DNA of 64,000 nucleotides, from positions 211,380 to 275,379 of the forward strand of contig JADKEA010000023.1 of assembly GCA_016718275.1 (NCBI GenBank), read 5' to 3'. Numbering within the stretch: the stretch's first letter is position 1; every line of letters begins with the position of its first letter. The notes below the pieces were generated by a model, which saw only the letters and a program-made list of their open reading frames with translations, was not told the origin of the DNA and searched no databases. This DNA is from Candidatus Villigracilis affinis (GTDB lineage: Bacteria > Chloroflexota > Anaerolineae > Anaerolineales > Villigracilaceae). The position numbers were made by a program, and so were the translations under genes. Positions 8,870-17,192 of the stretch are shown piece by piece.

Positions 8870-9607
8870 ATGAGTAAATACGATTATAACTATGAAGAGA
8901 CCTCCAGCCCAAAGCAAAGCGCAAAACTTGAGGTCTGGGATATGCTAAGTATTGCGACACTTTTGTTGACGCTCTGCCTCGGTGTGTATTTTGTTGCGGT
9001 TTTTATTTTCCCCCAATCGGCTTTGAATCCCTTTAAGGCAAGCATGGTTGACCCCAATGCTCCGCCCACAGCGACGATTACGCCGCTTCAAATGGATGCC
9101 ACCTGGACAGCCACTCCATTCGCGCTTGTGACCGAGACGCCGACCCTTCTTCCTACGCATACACTGATCCCTTCACCAACACTTTTCTCGCTCGTGACCC
9201 CTTCCGATACGCCCACACCCACCCCGCTGCCCAAAGCGCAGTTTTCTGCGACCGTCACTTATATTGACAGCACAATTATTCATCCGGAAGCGGCTTGTAA
9301 ATGGCAGGGGATTGGCGGCACCATCGTGGATTCGAATAATGCAGATATCCTTAGAATCACCGTCCGCCTTGTGGGAAGTTACAACGGCAGCACCAAGAAT
9401 GAATTGACCGTCAGTAGTATTGCCCCCGCATATGGAAAATCTGGCTATGAGTTCTTTTTGGGAACGACCCCGATCACAACCAGAAGCAACCTGACCCTGC
9501 AGATCCTTGACCAGGCAGGCCTGCCTTTGTCTGACCCGATCGAGATCGACACCTTCAAGGAATGTTCAAAGAATTTGGTGCTGGTGCGTTTCAAGAAGAA
9601 TCCGTAA
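8870..9607 (+). CDS. Single-pass membrane protein with Thr/Pro stalk and C-terminal beta domain
   Basis: 245 residues. A charged N-terminus of about 24 residues precedes one TM at about 25-46 ('LSIATLLLTLCLGVYFVAVFIF') and a Thr/Pro-rich stalk of about 70 residues. The C-terminal domain (about 125-245) is predicted all-beta: 'CKWQGIGGTIVDSNNADILRIT', 'GKSGYEFFLGTTPITTRSNL' and 'LPLSDPIEIDTFKECSKNL'. Two Cys in that domain may pair. Similar Cys-W-x-G-x-G...YEF-x-L-G domains are, to my memory, common on Chloroflexota surface proteins, but I cannot name the family with confidence. The next gene follows after 19 nt, so the two are probably cotranscribed. Confidence 0.72.
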   Translation: MSKYDYNYEETSSPKQSAKLEVWDMLSIATLLLTLCLGVYFVAVFIFPQSALNPFKASMVDPNAPPTATITPLQMDATWTATPFALVTETPTLLPTHTLIPSPTLFSLVTPSDTPTPTPLPKAQFSATVTYIDSTIIHPEAACKWQGIGGTIVDSNNADILRITVRLVGSYNGSTKNELTVSSIAPAYGKSGYEFFLGTTPITTRSNLTLQILDQAGLPLSDPIEIDTFKECSKNLVLVRFKKNP

Positions 9608-9626
9608 TCAGTCGGGAGTATTTTCA

Positions 9627-10013
9627 ATGTTGGCTGGACGCGTCACTCTTAGAAATATCTTCCTGGTTTTGTTTGTAGCGTCTACGCTTGTGCTTGTGAT
9701 ATTGGCCGTCAGCACGTCGATGGTAAAGCAAGCCATGAGTGAGTTCGCTCCATCCGCGAACGATGACCCATCCACGACACCGCCGGTGCAGGATGCGGAT
9801 GGTCTGGGCTTTTCGGCAGTGATCGGTTCTGCCATTACTTCCATTACTTCGCTGGTTGGATTCATTGTCACAACAGTCATTACCTGGCGCAAGGAGAGGC
9901 GGGAGTCGTCATTGGCGGAAGTGGAACGCAAGAAGCTTGAGCTTGAATTGGAAAAGAACAGGCTGGAACTTGAAGAATTGAAAAGAGTTAAGAAAGCGAA
10001 GAAGAGAAAATAA
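9627..10013 (+). CDS. Small membrane protein with C-terminal coiled coil
   Basis: 128 residues from the ATG at 9627 (GGGAG 9 nt upstream). One TM lies at about residues 9-30, a polar loop of about 35 residues follows, and a second hydrophobic segment lies at about 60-86 ('VIGSAITSITSLVGFIVTTVI'). The cytoplasmic tail is a highly charged heptad-like coiled coil ('EVERKKLELELEKNRLELEE') ending KKAKKRK. Family not recognised. It may work with the preceding membrane protein, judging by spacing only. Confidence 0.7.
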   Translation: MLAGRVTLRNIFLVLFVASTLVLVILAVSTSMVKQAMSEFAPSANDDPSTTPPVQDADGLGFSAVIGSAITSITSLVGFIVTTVITWRKERRESSLAEVERKKLELELEKNRLELEELKRVKKAKKRK

Positions 10014-10021
10014 GAATAATA

Positions 10022-10058
10022 AAATGTCCGCTGCCTGATAAGCAGCGGACATTTTTGT
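10022..10058. terminator. Bidirectional intrinsic terminator
   Basis: AAATGTCCGCTGC / GCAGCGGACATTT (10022-10034 and 10042-10054), loop CTGATAA, then T tract. It separates the plus-strand operon from convergent ilvE. Confidence 0.9.
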
Positions 10059-10070
10059 TTGATAGGTTTT

Positions 10071-10991
10071 CTACCCGACTTCAAGATTCCATTTTTGATA
10101 CTTCGGGTGTTTTGCGCGGACGATATCATCGAACAGGATGCGCAATTTCTCAGTGATGGGTCCCATTTTGCCGGTGCCCACAGGGCGATGATCAATTTTC
10201 GTCACAGCGACGATTTGCGCGGCGGTGCCGGTCATGAAAACTTCCTCGGCGATAAATACTTCTGTGCGGTCGATGGAGCGTTCCAGGACTTGCAGGCCGA
10301 GCTCGCTGCGCGCCAATTCCATGACCGAGCGGCGGGTGATGCCTTCGAGGATATTGTCTGTGACTGGCGGCGTGATCAGAATGCCGTCACGAATGATAAA
10401 GATATTCATGGCTGAGCCTTCAGAGACATGGCCGTTGTTGTCGAGCACGAGCGCCTCGTCAAAGCCTGCGCGGTTGGCGTCGGTCTTGATCAGCGCCGAG
10501 TTGGCGTACGCGCCCGATATCTTTCCACGCGCAGGGATGGAATTATCGTCAATGCGCCGCCAGGACGAGAATGTGATATGCGCGTTCGAATCATTGGGAA
10601 CATATTTTTCAAATGCCATCACGAACATGGCGAATTCGTCTTTTAGATTGTGCAAACGCACACCGATGCCCATGTCAGCTTTGTAAATGGTGGGGCGCAG
10701 ATACACATCTTCCTTCCAGTTGTCCATTCGTAAAACATCGAGAGTCAACTGGGTCAGACTCTCTTCGTCATAGGGGATATCCATTGCCATCATGCGCGCG
10801 GAATTTAAAAGGCGCTGAAAATGGTCAAATGGACGAAAAACGAAGAGACGTTTCTTCTCTTCGTTCCAATATGCCCGCATACCACTGAACACGGTGGTTC
10901 CATATAAAAAGCCATGTGTTGCTATGTTGATTTTCGCGTCCGCAAGTGGGACGATCTTTCCCTCAAAGAAAGCGTGCTTCGAGAGATCCAC
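10071..10991 (-). CDS. ilvE: Branched-chain amino acid aminotransferase
   Basis: 306 residues from a GTG at 10991, chosen because GGAGGTG lies 4-6 nt upstream and the length then equals the usual 305-310; an upstream ATG would overlap the -10 box. PLP-dependent class IV fold: transfers the amino group of Leu, Ile or Val to 2-oxoglutarate. The N-terminal 'FFEGKIVPLADAKINIATHGFLYG' is typical of prokaryotic IlvE. K157 in 'ARGKISGAYANSALIK' is the predicted PLP lysine, followed by 'DNNGHVSEGSAMNIFI' and the phosphate-binding 'MTGTAAQIVAV'. Monocistronic on the minus strand with its own TATAAT at 11028-11033. Confidence 0.95.
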   Translation of the reverse strand: MDLSKHAFFEGKIVPLADAKINIATHGFLYGTTVFSGMRAYWNEEKKRLFVFRPFDHFQRLLNSARMMAMDIPYDEESLTQLTLDVLRMDNWKEDVYLRPTIYKADMGIGVRLHNLKDEFAMFVMAFEKYVPNDSNAHITFSSWRRIDDNSIPARGKISGAYANSALIKTDANRAGFDEALVLDNNGHVSEGSAMNIFIIRDGILITPPVTDNILEGITRRSVMELARSELGLQVLERSIDRTEVFIAEEVFMTGTAAQIVAVTKIDHRPVGTGKMGPITEKLRILFDDIVRAKHPKYQKWNLEVG

Positions 10992-11027
10992 TAGACACCT
11001 CCGATTTGAATTGGTTATTGCCATGAA

Positions 11028-11033
11028 ATTATA
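11028..11033 (-). promoter_or_regulatory. -10 box of ilvE
   Basis: TATAAT on the minus strand. It gives a leader of about 30 nt that contains the GGAGGTG ribosome binding site (10996-11002) and supports the GTG start at 10991. Confidence 0.6.
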
Positions 11034-11044
11034 ATCCATTCAAT

Positions 11045-11078
11045 AGGGAAGCCAGATTCGAAAGAACCCGGCTTCCCT
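11045..11078 (-). terminator. Hairpin at the end of the MFS gene
   Basis: A 15-bp stem with two A-C mismatches (AGGGAAGCC / GGCTTCCCT core) and a GAAA loop, placed between the MFS stop and the ilvE promoter. There is no clear T tract on the minus strand, so termination efficiency is uncertain. Confidence 0.5.
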
Positions 11079-11107
11079 TTACTGCATGAATTAACTAACC
11101 CCCGTGT

Positions 11108-12358
11108 TTATGAATCGATTTGCGAATCCCGTTCCGCAATGGACTGTGAGTTGGCACGGCCTACGAGGAACATGGCTGGCAAAAGCAGCAGTCCCGATGT
11201 GGTGATGGCCGCTACAACTGAAAAGAATCGCGCAACGAGTCCCACGCTGGGGCCGCCCGCGATCTGCCCGAAGGCATCCACCTGCCCGGTCATGGAATGA
11301 ACCGTGGCGCGGGTTTGCGGATCAAGTTTCTGGTTCACCCATGCCGAGTTGAGCGGACCTCGAATATCGCGTAAAACGTCGATGACGAGATACAGGCCCA
11401 GGGCTAGGGCAAGAAGCGGCGAAAGGGCGAATCCGATCATGGTGGTGGCGATCAATCCCGTTACGATCATCATGGCGCGGCCAATCGCAAGCGGACTTCC
11501 TGAGTCGACGCGTTTTTCCACGAAACGGATCGCGAAGATGGTCAGGACGGATGCCACGATGCGCAACACGGCAAAGAAGGCCACTTGATTGTTCCCGAAC
11601 AGGACCGGGATATCAAAATTATCGAGCAAGTGCTTCACCCACAGACGGTCGAAGCCTTCGCTGTACAGGCCGTAAAACAAACCGATGCCAAGAATGGTGA
11701 TAAGGCGTGGACGTGCTCGCACTGCCTTCACACCTTCATTGAATGTGTGCCACATATGCTGCCATGTGTTGCGGTCTTCCTGCGGGGTGGGGTGGAAGCC
11801 TGTTTCAGGCATGATGAAGATCAGCACAACGCCGATCATGATCACGCCGACTGCACCGATCTGAATCGGCAGGGCCACGTTGTTCGCGCCGATGAGCATG
11901 GCAAGCCCCATCCCAAACAGGGATGCGGTCAGCCCTACGCGTGTGGCGCGCATGAATAGCTGATTGGCCTTTTCTTCCCCGACCTCGTCCGAAATCCATG
12001 CCTGTGTGGCTCCGCTGGTGAATGTATATCCCAGCCCCCAGATGACTTGCGCGAGCAGGATCGGCAGAAAGGCGGGAAAGAGGCCTTCCACAAGAAAACC
12101 GAGCCCCATCAGAAAGTACCCGATGATGATGGATAGGCGGCGTGAATATGAATCTGCCACCACACCCGTGGGGATTTCAAAGACGAACGCTGAAACCTCC
12201 AGTGTGGTGCCGACCAGCACGAGCTGTAATGGCGTAAGCCCCGCAATTGTGGCCTCGTACAGTGACATGGTCACGAACATCATCGAGAAGAAAGCCGAAG
12301 CGGTGAATTCGATAAACAGATAAACTTTTGTGGCATCTAACTTTAAATTTGAAAACAT
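11108..12358 (-). CDS. Major facilitator superfamily transporter
   Basis: 416 residues with about 12 hydrophobic helices. The MFS motif A region between TM2 and TM3 is 'GVVADSYSRRLSIIIGY', and a long cytoplasmic loop of about 35 polar residues ('HPTPQEDRNTWQHMWHTFNEG') divides the two halves. The overall look is that of drug or small-molecule efflux carriers; the substrate cannot be read from sequence. AAGGA precedes the ATG at 12358. A 19-codon ORF with its own strong ribosome binding site lies 32 nt upstream in the same transcript (12391-12450), which suggests translation-dependent control as seen for antibiotic exporters. Confidence 0.85.
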   Translation of the reverse strand: MFSNLKLDATKVYLFIEFTASAFFSMMFVTMSLYEATIAGLTPLQLVLVGTTLEVSAFVFEIPTGVVADSYSRRLSIIIGYFLMGLGFLVEGLFPAFLPILLAQVIWGLGYTFTSGATQAWISDEVGEEKANQLFMRATRVGLTASLFGMGLAMLIGANNVALPIQIGAVGVIMIGVVLIFIMPETGFHPTPQEDRNTWQHMWHTFNEGVKAVRARPRLITILGIGLFYGLYSEGFDRLWVKHLLDNFDIPVLFGNNQVAFFAVLRIVASVLTIFAIRFVEKRVDSGSPLAIGRAMMIVTGLIATTMIGFALSPLLALALGLYLVIDVLRDIRGPLNSAWVNQKLDPQTRATVHSMTGQVDAFGQIAGGPSVGLVARFFSVVAAITTSGLLLLPAMFLVGRANSQSIAERDSQIDS

Positions 12359-12390
12359 ATTATTCCTTTTTGTGAAACGAGAAACGTGCG

Positions 12391-12450
12391 TCAGGCGCGG
12401 AAGACTCCCTCCGTATGCCGAACATTATTTAAAAAGGTGAAGATTTTCAT
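12391..12450 (-). CDS. 19-residue leader peptide upstream of the MFS transporter
   Basis: Translation MKIFTFLNNVRHTEGVFRA, preceded by GGAGG 5 nt before the ATG, a better ribosome binding site than that of the transporter itself. It ends 32 nt before the transporter start. Its opening K-I-F-T-F resembles K-F-Y-T-F of the leader peptide before the GNAT operon at 17908-17991. No terminator hairpin was found between it and the transporter, so any control would act on translation or RNA stability. It could still be a chance ORF. Confidence 0.5.
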   Translation of the reverse strand: MKIFTFLNNVRHTEGVFRA

Positions 12451-12622
12451 GACAGCCTCCATTTTTGTTTGTTGTTATATGAGTTTAAACGACAAAAGCG
12501 TAATCAAACGCTGAAGTCTTAAAAAATATTTATGAAAAAACTGGAATACTCGCACAGAGTGTCAGATCAGTGAAAGTGCCGAAGGTTCCGTGCGCATCGC
12601 TTCCCCGTACAATGCTGGAAAA

Positions 12623-12847
12623 CTATTCCTTGAACTTCATCAAGGTCTGGCCGTCGTACTTCATTGCAGCCCATCTGCCTTCGCCGAGCTGCGCCCAAAT
12701 ACTTTCACTGTTTCCCCATGTAGCGGTCACTTCCACTTCGTCGCCTTCCTTCAAACCTGCAATGGCCTCACTTGATGCATCATGATCCACACGCACATGC
12801 AGGCTTTTTACAAGCACGACGGCGATCCGTTTGGCGTTTTGATTCAT
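12623..12847 (-). CDS. Small SH3-like domain protein
   Basis: 74 residues, one predicted SH3-like beta barrel and no signal peptide: 'VVLVKSLHVRVDHDASSEAIAGLKEGDEVEV' then 'WAQLGEGRWAAMKYDGQ'. The pattern (x-L-x-V-R...L-x-x-G-x-x-V-x-V...W-x-x-L) matches bacterial SH3 (SH3b) domains, but here free and apparently cytoplasmic. Its ATG overlaps the stop of the HAD gene by 4 nt, so the two are coupled. Function unknown. Confidence 0.72.
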   Translation of the reverse strand: MNQNAKRIAVVLVKSLHVRVDHDASSEAIAGLKEGDEVEVTATWGNSESIWAQLGEGRWAAMKYDGQTLMKFKE

Positions 12848-13452
12848 GTGTGTTCCTCCAGTAGCCGCTTCAACTCTGCAATGCTATCTTGTGGGTTCTT
12901 GAACAGGATGCCGGTCATGCCGAGATCTTCACAGCCTTCGAGATTGATATTTACATCATCGACGAAGACCGCTTCTTCTGCCTTAACTCTGGCCTGCTCC
13001 AACGCAACTTGATAGATCTTTGCCTCGGGCTTGATTGCGCCAACCTCCGCCGAAATGGTGACGGTGTCGAACACATCGATGACCTTTTCACGTGCGATGA
13101 AATCACGCAACCCGCTCCATGCGTTGGAGATCAGTCCGGTATGGACCTTCCCGCGCAGGGAGCGGATATATTCCACCAGATCGCGGTCGATCACGTCGCC
13201 ACCGAAGAATTCATCCTGAAAGGATTTCATCTCGGAGATTGGGTGCTTTAACCGCTTCAACACTTCCGCCCAATGGGCATGTTCGGGGATGGCACCCACC
13301 GATGCGCGCCGCGCAGATTCACTTGCGAAGACGACCTTATCGATATCGTCATAATCCATGCCAAACCGCTCCGCCAAATGCTGGCGCGGAGACTGGTATT
13401 CGGTACGCATGATCACGCCCCCGAAGTCAAAGAACACAGCGCGAACGGGCAT
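12844..13452 (-). CDS. HAD-superfamily hydrolase (subfamily IA)
   Basis: 202 residues with the four HAD motifs in order: motif I 'FFDFGGV' (nucleophile Asp9; the second Asp of DxD is replaced by Gly, as in many HAD-IA members), motif II 'LISNAW' (Ser), motif III Lys in 'GAIKPEAKIYQ', and motif IV 'VFVDDV'. A helical cap lies between motifs I and II. It is probably a small phosphatase or related hydrolase in the cytoplasm; substrate unknown. It is the middle gene of a three-gene minus-strand operon, 3 nt after the zinc-ribbon gene and overlapping the SH3-like gene. Confidence 0.88.
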   Translation of the reverse strand: MPVRAVFFDFGGVIMRTEYQSPRQHLAERFGMDYDDIDKVVFASESARRASVGAIPEHAHWAEVLKRLKHPISEMKSFQDEFFGGDVIDRDLVEYIRSLRGKVHTGLISNAWSGLRDFIAREKVIDVFDTVTISAEVGAIKPEAKIYQVALEQARVKAEEAVFVDDVNINLEGCEDLGMTGILFKNPQDSIAELKRLLEEHT

Positions 13453-13455
13453 GTG

Positions 13456-13866
13456 CTATTTCTTCTTGGTCTTCGAAGCTGCAGGTTTCTTTGCGGCAGG
13501 AGCTTTTGCTTTTGCCGTGGAAGATTTCGCTGCGGCTGGTTTCTTTGCAGCGGACTTTTTCTCAGTGCCGATCTTTGTCGTTTTTGGAAGGGGCTCGGTC
13601 TTAAGGAAAGCAGTGGCTGGAACTTCAGCGTTGGCGCTGGCGGCAGCGGCTTTTGCATCAGCAGAAGCCTGTTTCTTGGCGGCATCCTGCCAGTTGGGGA
13701 AGAACAGTTCCATCCTCTGTCGAGAAATGGAATTGGCGCGGCGGCAACGCGGGCAGTGGCCGTCATAGTGGTTCATGTTCTTTTCATTCATCGTCATAAT
13801 GGCAGTAAGCATCTCAGTGCGGCTAAGGGTGAATGGGGTCTGGCAGTAAATACAACGCAGGTTCAT
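13456..13866 (-). CDS. Zinc-ribbon protein with histone H1-like Lys/Ala tail
   Basis: 136 residues. The N-terminal part has two Cys pairs, 'CIYC' at 5-8 and 'CPRC' at about 38-41, spaced as in a zinc ribbon. From about residue 60 it turns into a low-complexity tail of Ala, Lys, Pro and Ser repeats ('EKKSAAKKPAAAKSSTAKAK') ending KTKKK, like the C-terminal tails of histone H1 and of some bacterial nucleoid proteins. A nucleic-acid-binding role is plausible but inferred from composition. First gene of the zinc-ribbon/HAD/SH3 operon; the 222 nt upstream hold the GNAT operon terminator and no other gene. Confidence 0.75.
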   Translation of the reverse strand: MNLRCIYCQTPFTLSRTEMLTAIMTMNEKNMNHYDGHCPRCRRANSISRQRMELFFPNWQDAAKKQASADAKAAAASANAEVPATAFLKTEPLPKTTKIGTEKKSAAKKPAAAKSSTAKAKAPAAKKPAASKTKKK

Positions 13867-14004
13867 AGGTTTATCCTTTCCAAAAAAGCGCGAATATATC
13901 TTGATTCTACACTGATTTCACCCGCATAGCGAATCAGCTTTTTATTTGCTCAGTTCTTTCTGTAATTTGCGCCTAAAAAACCAGACCCTAAAGGCTCTTT
14001 TAAA

Positions 14005-14033
14005 GGAATCAGGCCAAAAATCGGGCTGATTCC
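14005..14033 (-). terminator. Terminator of the GNAT operon
   Basis: GGAATCAGGCC / GGGCTGATTCC (14005-14015 and 14023-14033), one mismatch, 7-nt loop. On the minus strand it is followed by TTTAAAA. It lies 56 nt after the last GNAT stop. Confidence 0.6.
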
Positions 14034-14088
14034 CTGTTTGAAAACCTCTAGAGTCTTTTATTTAGAAGAAGTGGACGGTAAAAAATAT

Positions 14089-15066
14089 TTATTCCTCCAC
14101 TTCGCGACCTGGGCGAAGCTCTTTTTCATAAGTGAGGTGTTCGCTGGCTACAACCATGCCAGCCCGCTGATATAAACGCGTTGCGCCCGTAGGGTTGGAG
14201 GCATCCACGCCGAGGCCGATGGTGGTTGTGCCGCGTTTGTAGAATTCGCCAAAGGAATGCCGTAAGAGGGCAATTCCAAGTCCCATTTTGCGCCAGGGGC
14301 GGCGGACACCAATTGTGCCCACCCAGCCAGATCCCATGCGGAAGCGGTTTTGTGAAAACCCTGCAATCTGATCTCCATCCCAGACAACCATCCAAAGGGT
14401 AGGGTCAAAATTTGGATTGTCAAATTTTTGAGACCACTTTTCATAGGTAAATTCATGGCTGCCCCAGTGGTCGCGGAAAGCTTCGTTGTCTGCCTGCCAG
14501 ACGGCAGCAGCATGTTCGTCTTTGATGAACGGCCGCAACTCAAGGCCGGTAGGGAAGGTCACTGCCGCAGGAGCTTCCTGTAACTTGATTTCCATGCGCC
14601 AAAAATAGCGAATGGGAGAGTAGCCCATGGCACGGAGCAAGGGATCCCCAGCCTCGTTCCTGGTATTGATCATGCTTTGGATCACCACCCGCGTATTCGG
14701 CTTGGCAAGTTCCATTTCAGCCTGCGCGCGTACTTCCATTTTTTCAAGCAGGGAGGTTCCAATCCCCAGGCCTCTGAATTCGGGATGAACGCATCCGTCT
14801 GCTATAAGTTTACAGTGACCATTCTCGTTATAAAACTCTTCACTGCCAACCACACGTCCCTCCTGGGTCTCCACGACAAAGACGTCGCGTTCCACAAGAA
14901 AGCCTTCGTTACGCCATGCGTTTGCCAGCTCTTCGGCCGTCATTACAAAACTCGCATCGCCTTCCATTTTAGCAACTTCATATGTGAGTTTTGCAACTGC
15001 ATTGACATCTGCCAAACTCGCTGGGCGCAGTGTCAGGCCGTGGTCGAGATGTGCTTTTTCAGTCAT
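14089..15066 (-). CDS. Tandem-GNAT acetyltransferase (last gene of GNAT operon)
   Basis: 325 residues made of two GNAT folds, the layout known from mycothiol synthase-like proteins. The first half has the acetyl-CoA loop 'VHPEFRGLGIGTSLLEKM' (about residues 92-109), the second 'VRRPWRKMGLGIALLRHSF' (about 255-273). The last 45 residues differ from the preceding gene product by only about four residues, and the DNA there is nearly identical, so the pair arose by a recent duplication or was homogenised by gene conversion. GNATs move an acetyl group from acetyl-CoA to an amine; the substrate is unknown. Confidence 0.85.
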   Translation of the reverse strand: MTEKAHLDHGLTLRPASLADVNAVAKLTYEVAKMEGDASFVMTAEELANAWRNEGFLVERDVFVVETQEGRVVGSEEFYNENGHCKLIADGCVHPEFRGLGIGTSLLEKMEVRAQAEMELAKPNTRVVIQSMINTRNEAGDPLLRAMGYSPIRYFWRMEIKLQEAPAAVTFPTGLELRPFIKDEHAAAVWQADNEAFRDHWGSHEFTYEKWSQKFDNPNFDPTLWMVVWDGDQIAGFSQNRFRMGSGWVGTIGVRRPWRKMGLGIALLRHSFGEFYKRGTTTIGLGVDASNPTGATRLYQRAGMVVASEHLTYEKELRPGREVEE

Positions 15067-15081
15067 GGCGATCTCCTAACT

Positions 15082-16074
15082 TTATTCCTCCACCACACGT
15101 CCGGGGCGAAGTTCCTTTTCATAAGTGAGAAACTCACTGGCTACAACCATGCCAGCCCGTTGATAAAGACGGGTTGCACCTGTTGGGTTGGAAGCATCCA
15201 CGCCGAGACCGATGGTGTTTGTGCCGCGTTTGTGGAATTCGCCAAAGGATTGTTGCAGCAGAGCGAGGCCGAGTCCCTTTTTGCGCCACGGACGGCGAAC
15301 GCCGAGTGTACGGATCCAGCCGATGCCCATGCGGTAACGGTTAATCGAAAAGCCTGCCACTTCGTTCCCATCCCAGGCGATGACCCAAAGATTTGGGTCA
15401 AATTCAGGGTCGTCGAAGCGGCTGTGGACAAATTCCTCGAAGGATACATCGTGGCTTCCCCAATGGTCTCGGAAGGATTCGTTTTGCGCCTGCCAGACGG
15501 CCATTTCATGCTCTGCCCTTACAAACGGACGAATCTCCACGCCTTCAGGCCAGACTGCGGCTGGGGGCGCGGAATCAAGTTTTATTTCCATTCGCCAGTG
15601 ATAGCGTTTTGGAAAGTAGCCTTCGGTTTTGTGCAGTTCATGGCTGGCGGCATCGCGGCTGTCGATGGTGCTGCGCAGGAAAATGCGCAGGTCGGGTTCG
15701 GCGAGTTGCATTTCTTCGATGGCGCGTGCTTCGGCGCGACGCAGCAGGGTTGTGCCGATTCCCAACCCTTTGAATTGCGGGTGGACGTATCCATCGGTGC
15801 GCAGGTTGTAGTGTTCGTGCTGGTTGCCGAATTCTTCGTATCCGACTATGCGGCCATCTTTTGTTTCAACAATGAAGGCGTCGGTTTCTAGATTGAAGCC
15901 TTCGCTTTGCCATTCGTTTTTCAGTTCTTCAGGTGTGACTGCGACCGTGGTATCTCCATCGGCTTCACACACGGCGTAGATGACTCCTGCCACGGCTTCG
16001 CAATCTGCCCATTGAGCAGTGCGCAGGCTGAGGCTTGAGTCGAGACGCGTTTCATTTAGTTGAGGTTGTGTCAT
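15082..16074 (-). CDS. Tandem-GNAT acetyltransferase
   Basis: 330 residues from the ATG at 16074, which overlaps the upstream stop as ATGA and has AAGGAG nearby; a longer reading from 16092 would run inside the previous gene. Two GNAT domains with acetyl-CoA motifs 'VHPQFKGLGIGTTLLRRA' and 'VRRPWRKKGLGLALLQQSF'. It is a close paralog of the gene that follows 15 nt downstream. Both may act on the same compound or on related ones, for example an aminoglycoside-like toxin, which would suit the attenuator ahead of the operon; that is inference. Confidence 0.85.
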   Translation of the reverse strand: MTQPQLNETRLDSSLSLRTAQWADCEAVAGVIYAVCEADGDTTVAVTPEELKNEWQSEGFNLETDAFIVETKDGRIVGYEEFGNQHEHYNLRTDGYVHPQFKGLGIGTTLLRRAEARAIEEMQLAEPDLRIFLRSTIDSRDAASHELHKTEGYFPKRYHWRMEIKLDSAPPAAVWPEGVEIRPFVRAEHEMAVWQAQNESFRDHWGSHDVSFEEFVHSRFDDPEFDPNLWVIAWDGNEVAGFSINRYRMGIGWIRTLGVRRPWRKKGLGLALLQQSFGEFHKRGTNTIGLGVDASNPTGATRLYQRAGMVVASEFLTYEKELRPGRVVEE

Positions 16075-16631
16075 TGGTTCATCTCCTTCCATTCATCACG
16101 CAGGATGCCCATAAGGAGCACATCCCAGCGTTTGTTGTCTTTTATGATTCTGCCGCGCATACGACCCTCAACTTGAAAACCGCATTTTTCATAAGAGCGG
16201 ATGGCGCGTGGATTGTATTCAAAGACGGTAAGGGTGATACGGCGCAGGTTGAGTTCGATGAAGCCAAATTGCAAAATCAGTTTCATGGCTTCGGTGCCGT
16301 AGCCCTTGCCCCAATCTTCACGTTTGTAGATTCCAATACCCACAAACGAATCACGCGAACCCCAGTTGTTGATCACATCAATATTGATATCGCCCAACAG
16401 GCGGTTATCATCCAGGGCGCGGATACTGAAGAAATGATTCGCGGGTGAATCATCTTCAATTATTTTTTCAAGGAATTTTGTCGTCGCTTTTGCGGAATGC
16501 AGGCGGGTCGGGCCCGTATCCATCAGGCGCATTAATTCCGAATCGCGTCCCAGCGAGGAAAACGCCTTGCCGACCTCTTCAGAATCCATGGCAGAAAGGC
16601 GCACAAGATTCCCCTTGAAAATATCTTTCAT
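16071..16631 (-). CDS. RimJ/RimL-type GNAT acetyltransferase
   Basis: 186 residues from the ATG at 16631, chosen because it overlaps the upstream stop (ATGA) and AGGAGG lies 5-6 nt before it. Acetyltransf_3-type domain: 'LVRLSAMDSEEVGKAF', the acetyl-CoA loop 'EDWGKGYGTEAMKLILQFGFIELNLRRITL', and 'RSYEKCGFQVEGRMRG'. Same length and same motif order as the gene upstream, so this is a tandem duplicate. Third gene of the operon. Confidence 0.87.
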   Translation of the reverse strand: MKDIFKGNLVRLSAMDSEEVGKAFSSLGRDSELMRLMDTGPTRLHSAKATTKFLEKIIEDDSPANHFFSIRALDDNRLLGDINIDVINNWGSRDSFVGIGIYKREDWGKGYGTEAMKLILQFGFIELNLRRITLTVFEYNPRAIRSYEKCGFQVEGRMRGRIIKDNKRWDVLLMGILRDEWKEMNQ

Positions 16632-17188
16632 TTCGCCTCCTGTTGGGCGAGCCATTCCTCACGAAGGATGCCCATCCAAAGGCTGTCAAAGCGGACGCCG
16701 TCGCGCAGGCCTTCGCCGCGCATGCGTCCTTCCATTTTGAATCCAACTTTTTCGTAGGATTTCAAGGCGCGTTCGTTGTAGGCGTGCAGGCCGAGCGAAA
16801 CACGGCGCAGATTCAGCTCGATGAATCCATATTGCACGATGAGGCGCATGGCGTCGGTGCCGTAGCCCTTGCCCCAGTATTCGCGCTCGCCAATGGAAAT
16901 GCCAACCCATGTGTCGGCATGCGTCCACGAATTGACCCACAGACTCACGCCACCGATCAACTTATCATCGGCGAGTGTGCGTATGGAAAATGGGAATGCC
17001 TGCGGGTTTTTGCCCGCGCGTTTTTCGATGAAGTCCTTGATCTTTTTTTCAGAAAACAACATGGCGGGGTCGCTGTCGGCCAGGCGGTGCTGTTCGGTGT
17101 CTCGATCCCATTTGACGAAGGCCTTGGCCATGATCTCGGGGGAATCATTCGCGAGGCGGACGAGGGATCCGCGATAGATGTCTTTCAT
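16628..17188 (-). CDS. RimJ/RimL-type GNAT acetyltransferase
   Basis: 186 residues, starts MKDIYRGSLVRLAND and is a close paralog of the next gene (MKDIFKGNLVRLSAM). Acetyl-CoA loop 'REYWGKGYGTDAMRLIVQYGF', then 'LKSYEKVGFKMEGRMRGEG'. Members of this family acetylate ribosomal protein N-termini, antibiotics such as streptothricin-like compounds, or other amines; the sequence does not decide which. It lies 4 nt after the first GNAT gene and overlaps the third by 4 nt. Confidence 0.87.
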   Translation of the reverse strand: MKDIYRGSLVRLANDSPEIMAKAFVKWDRDTEQHRLADSDPAMLFSEKKIKDFIEKRAGKNPQAFPFSIRTLADDKLIGGVSLWVNSWTHADTWVGISIGEREYWGKGYGTDAMRLIVQYGFIELNLRRVSLGLHAYNERALKSYEKVGFKMEGRMRGEGLRDGVRFDSLWMGILREEWLAQQEAK

Positions 17189-17192
17189 CGCT

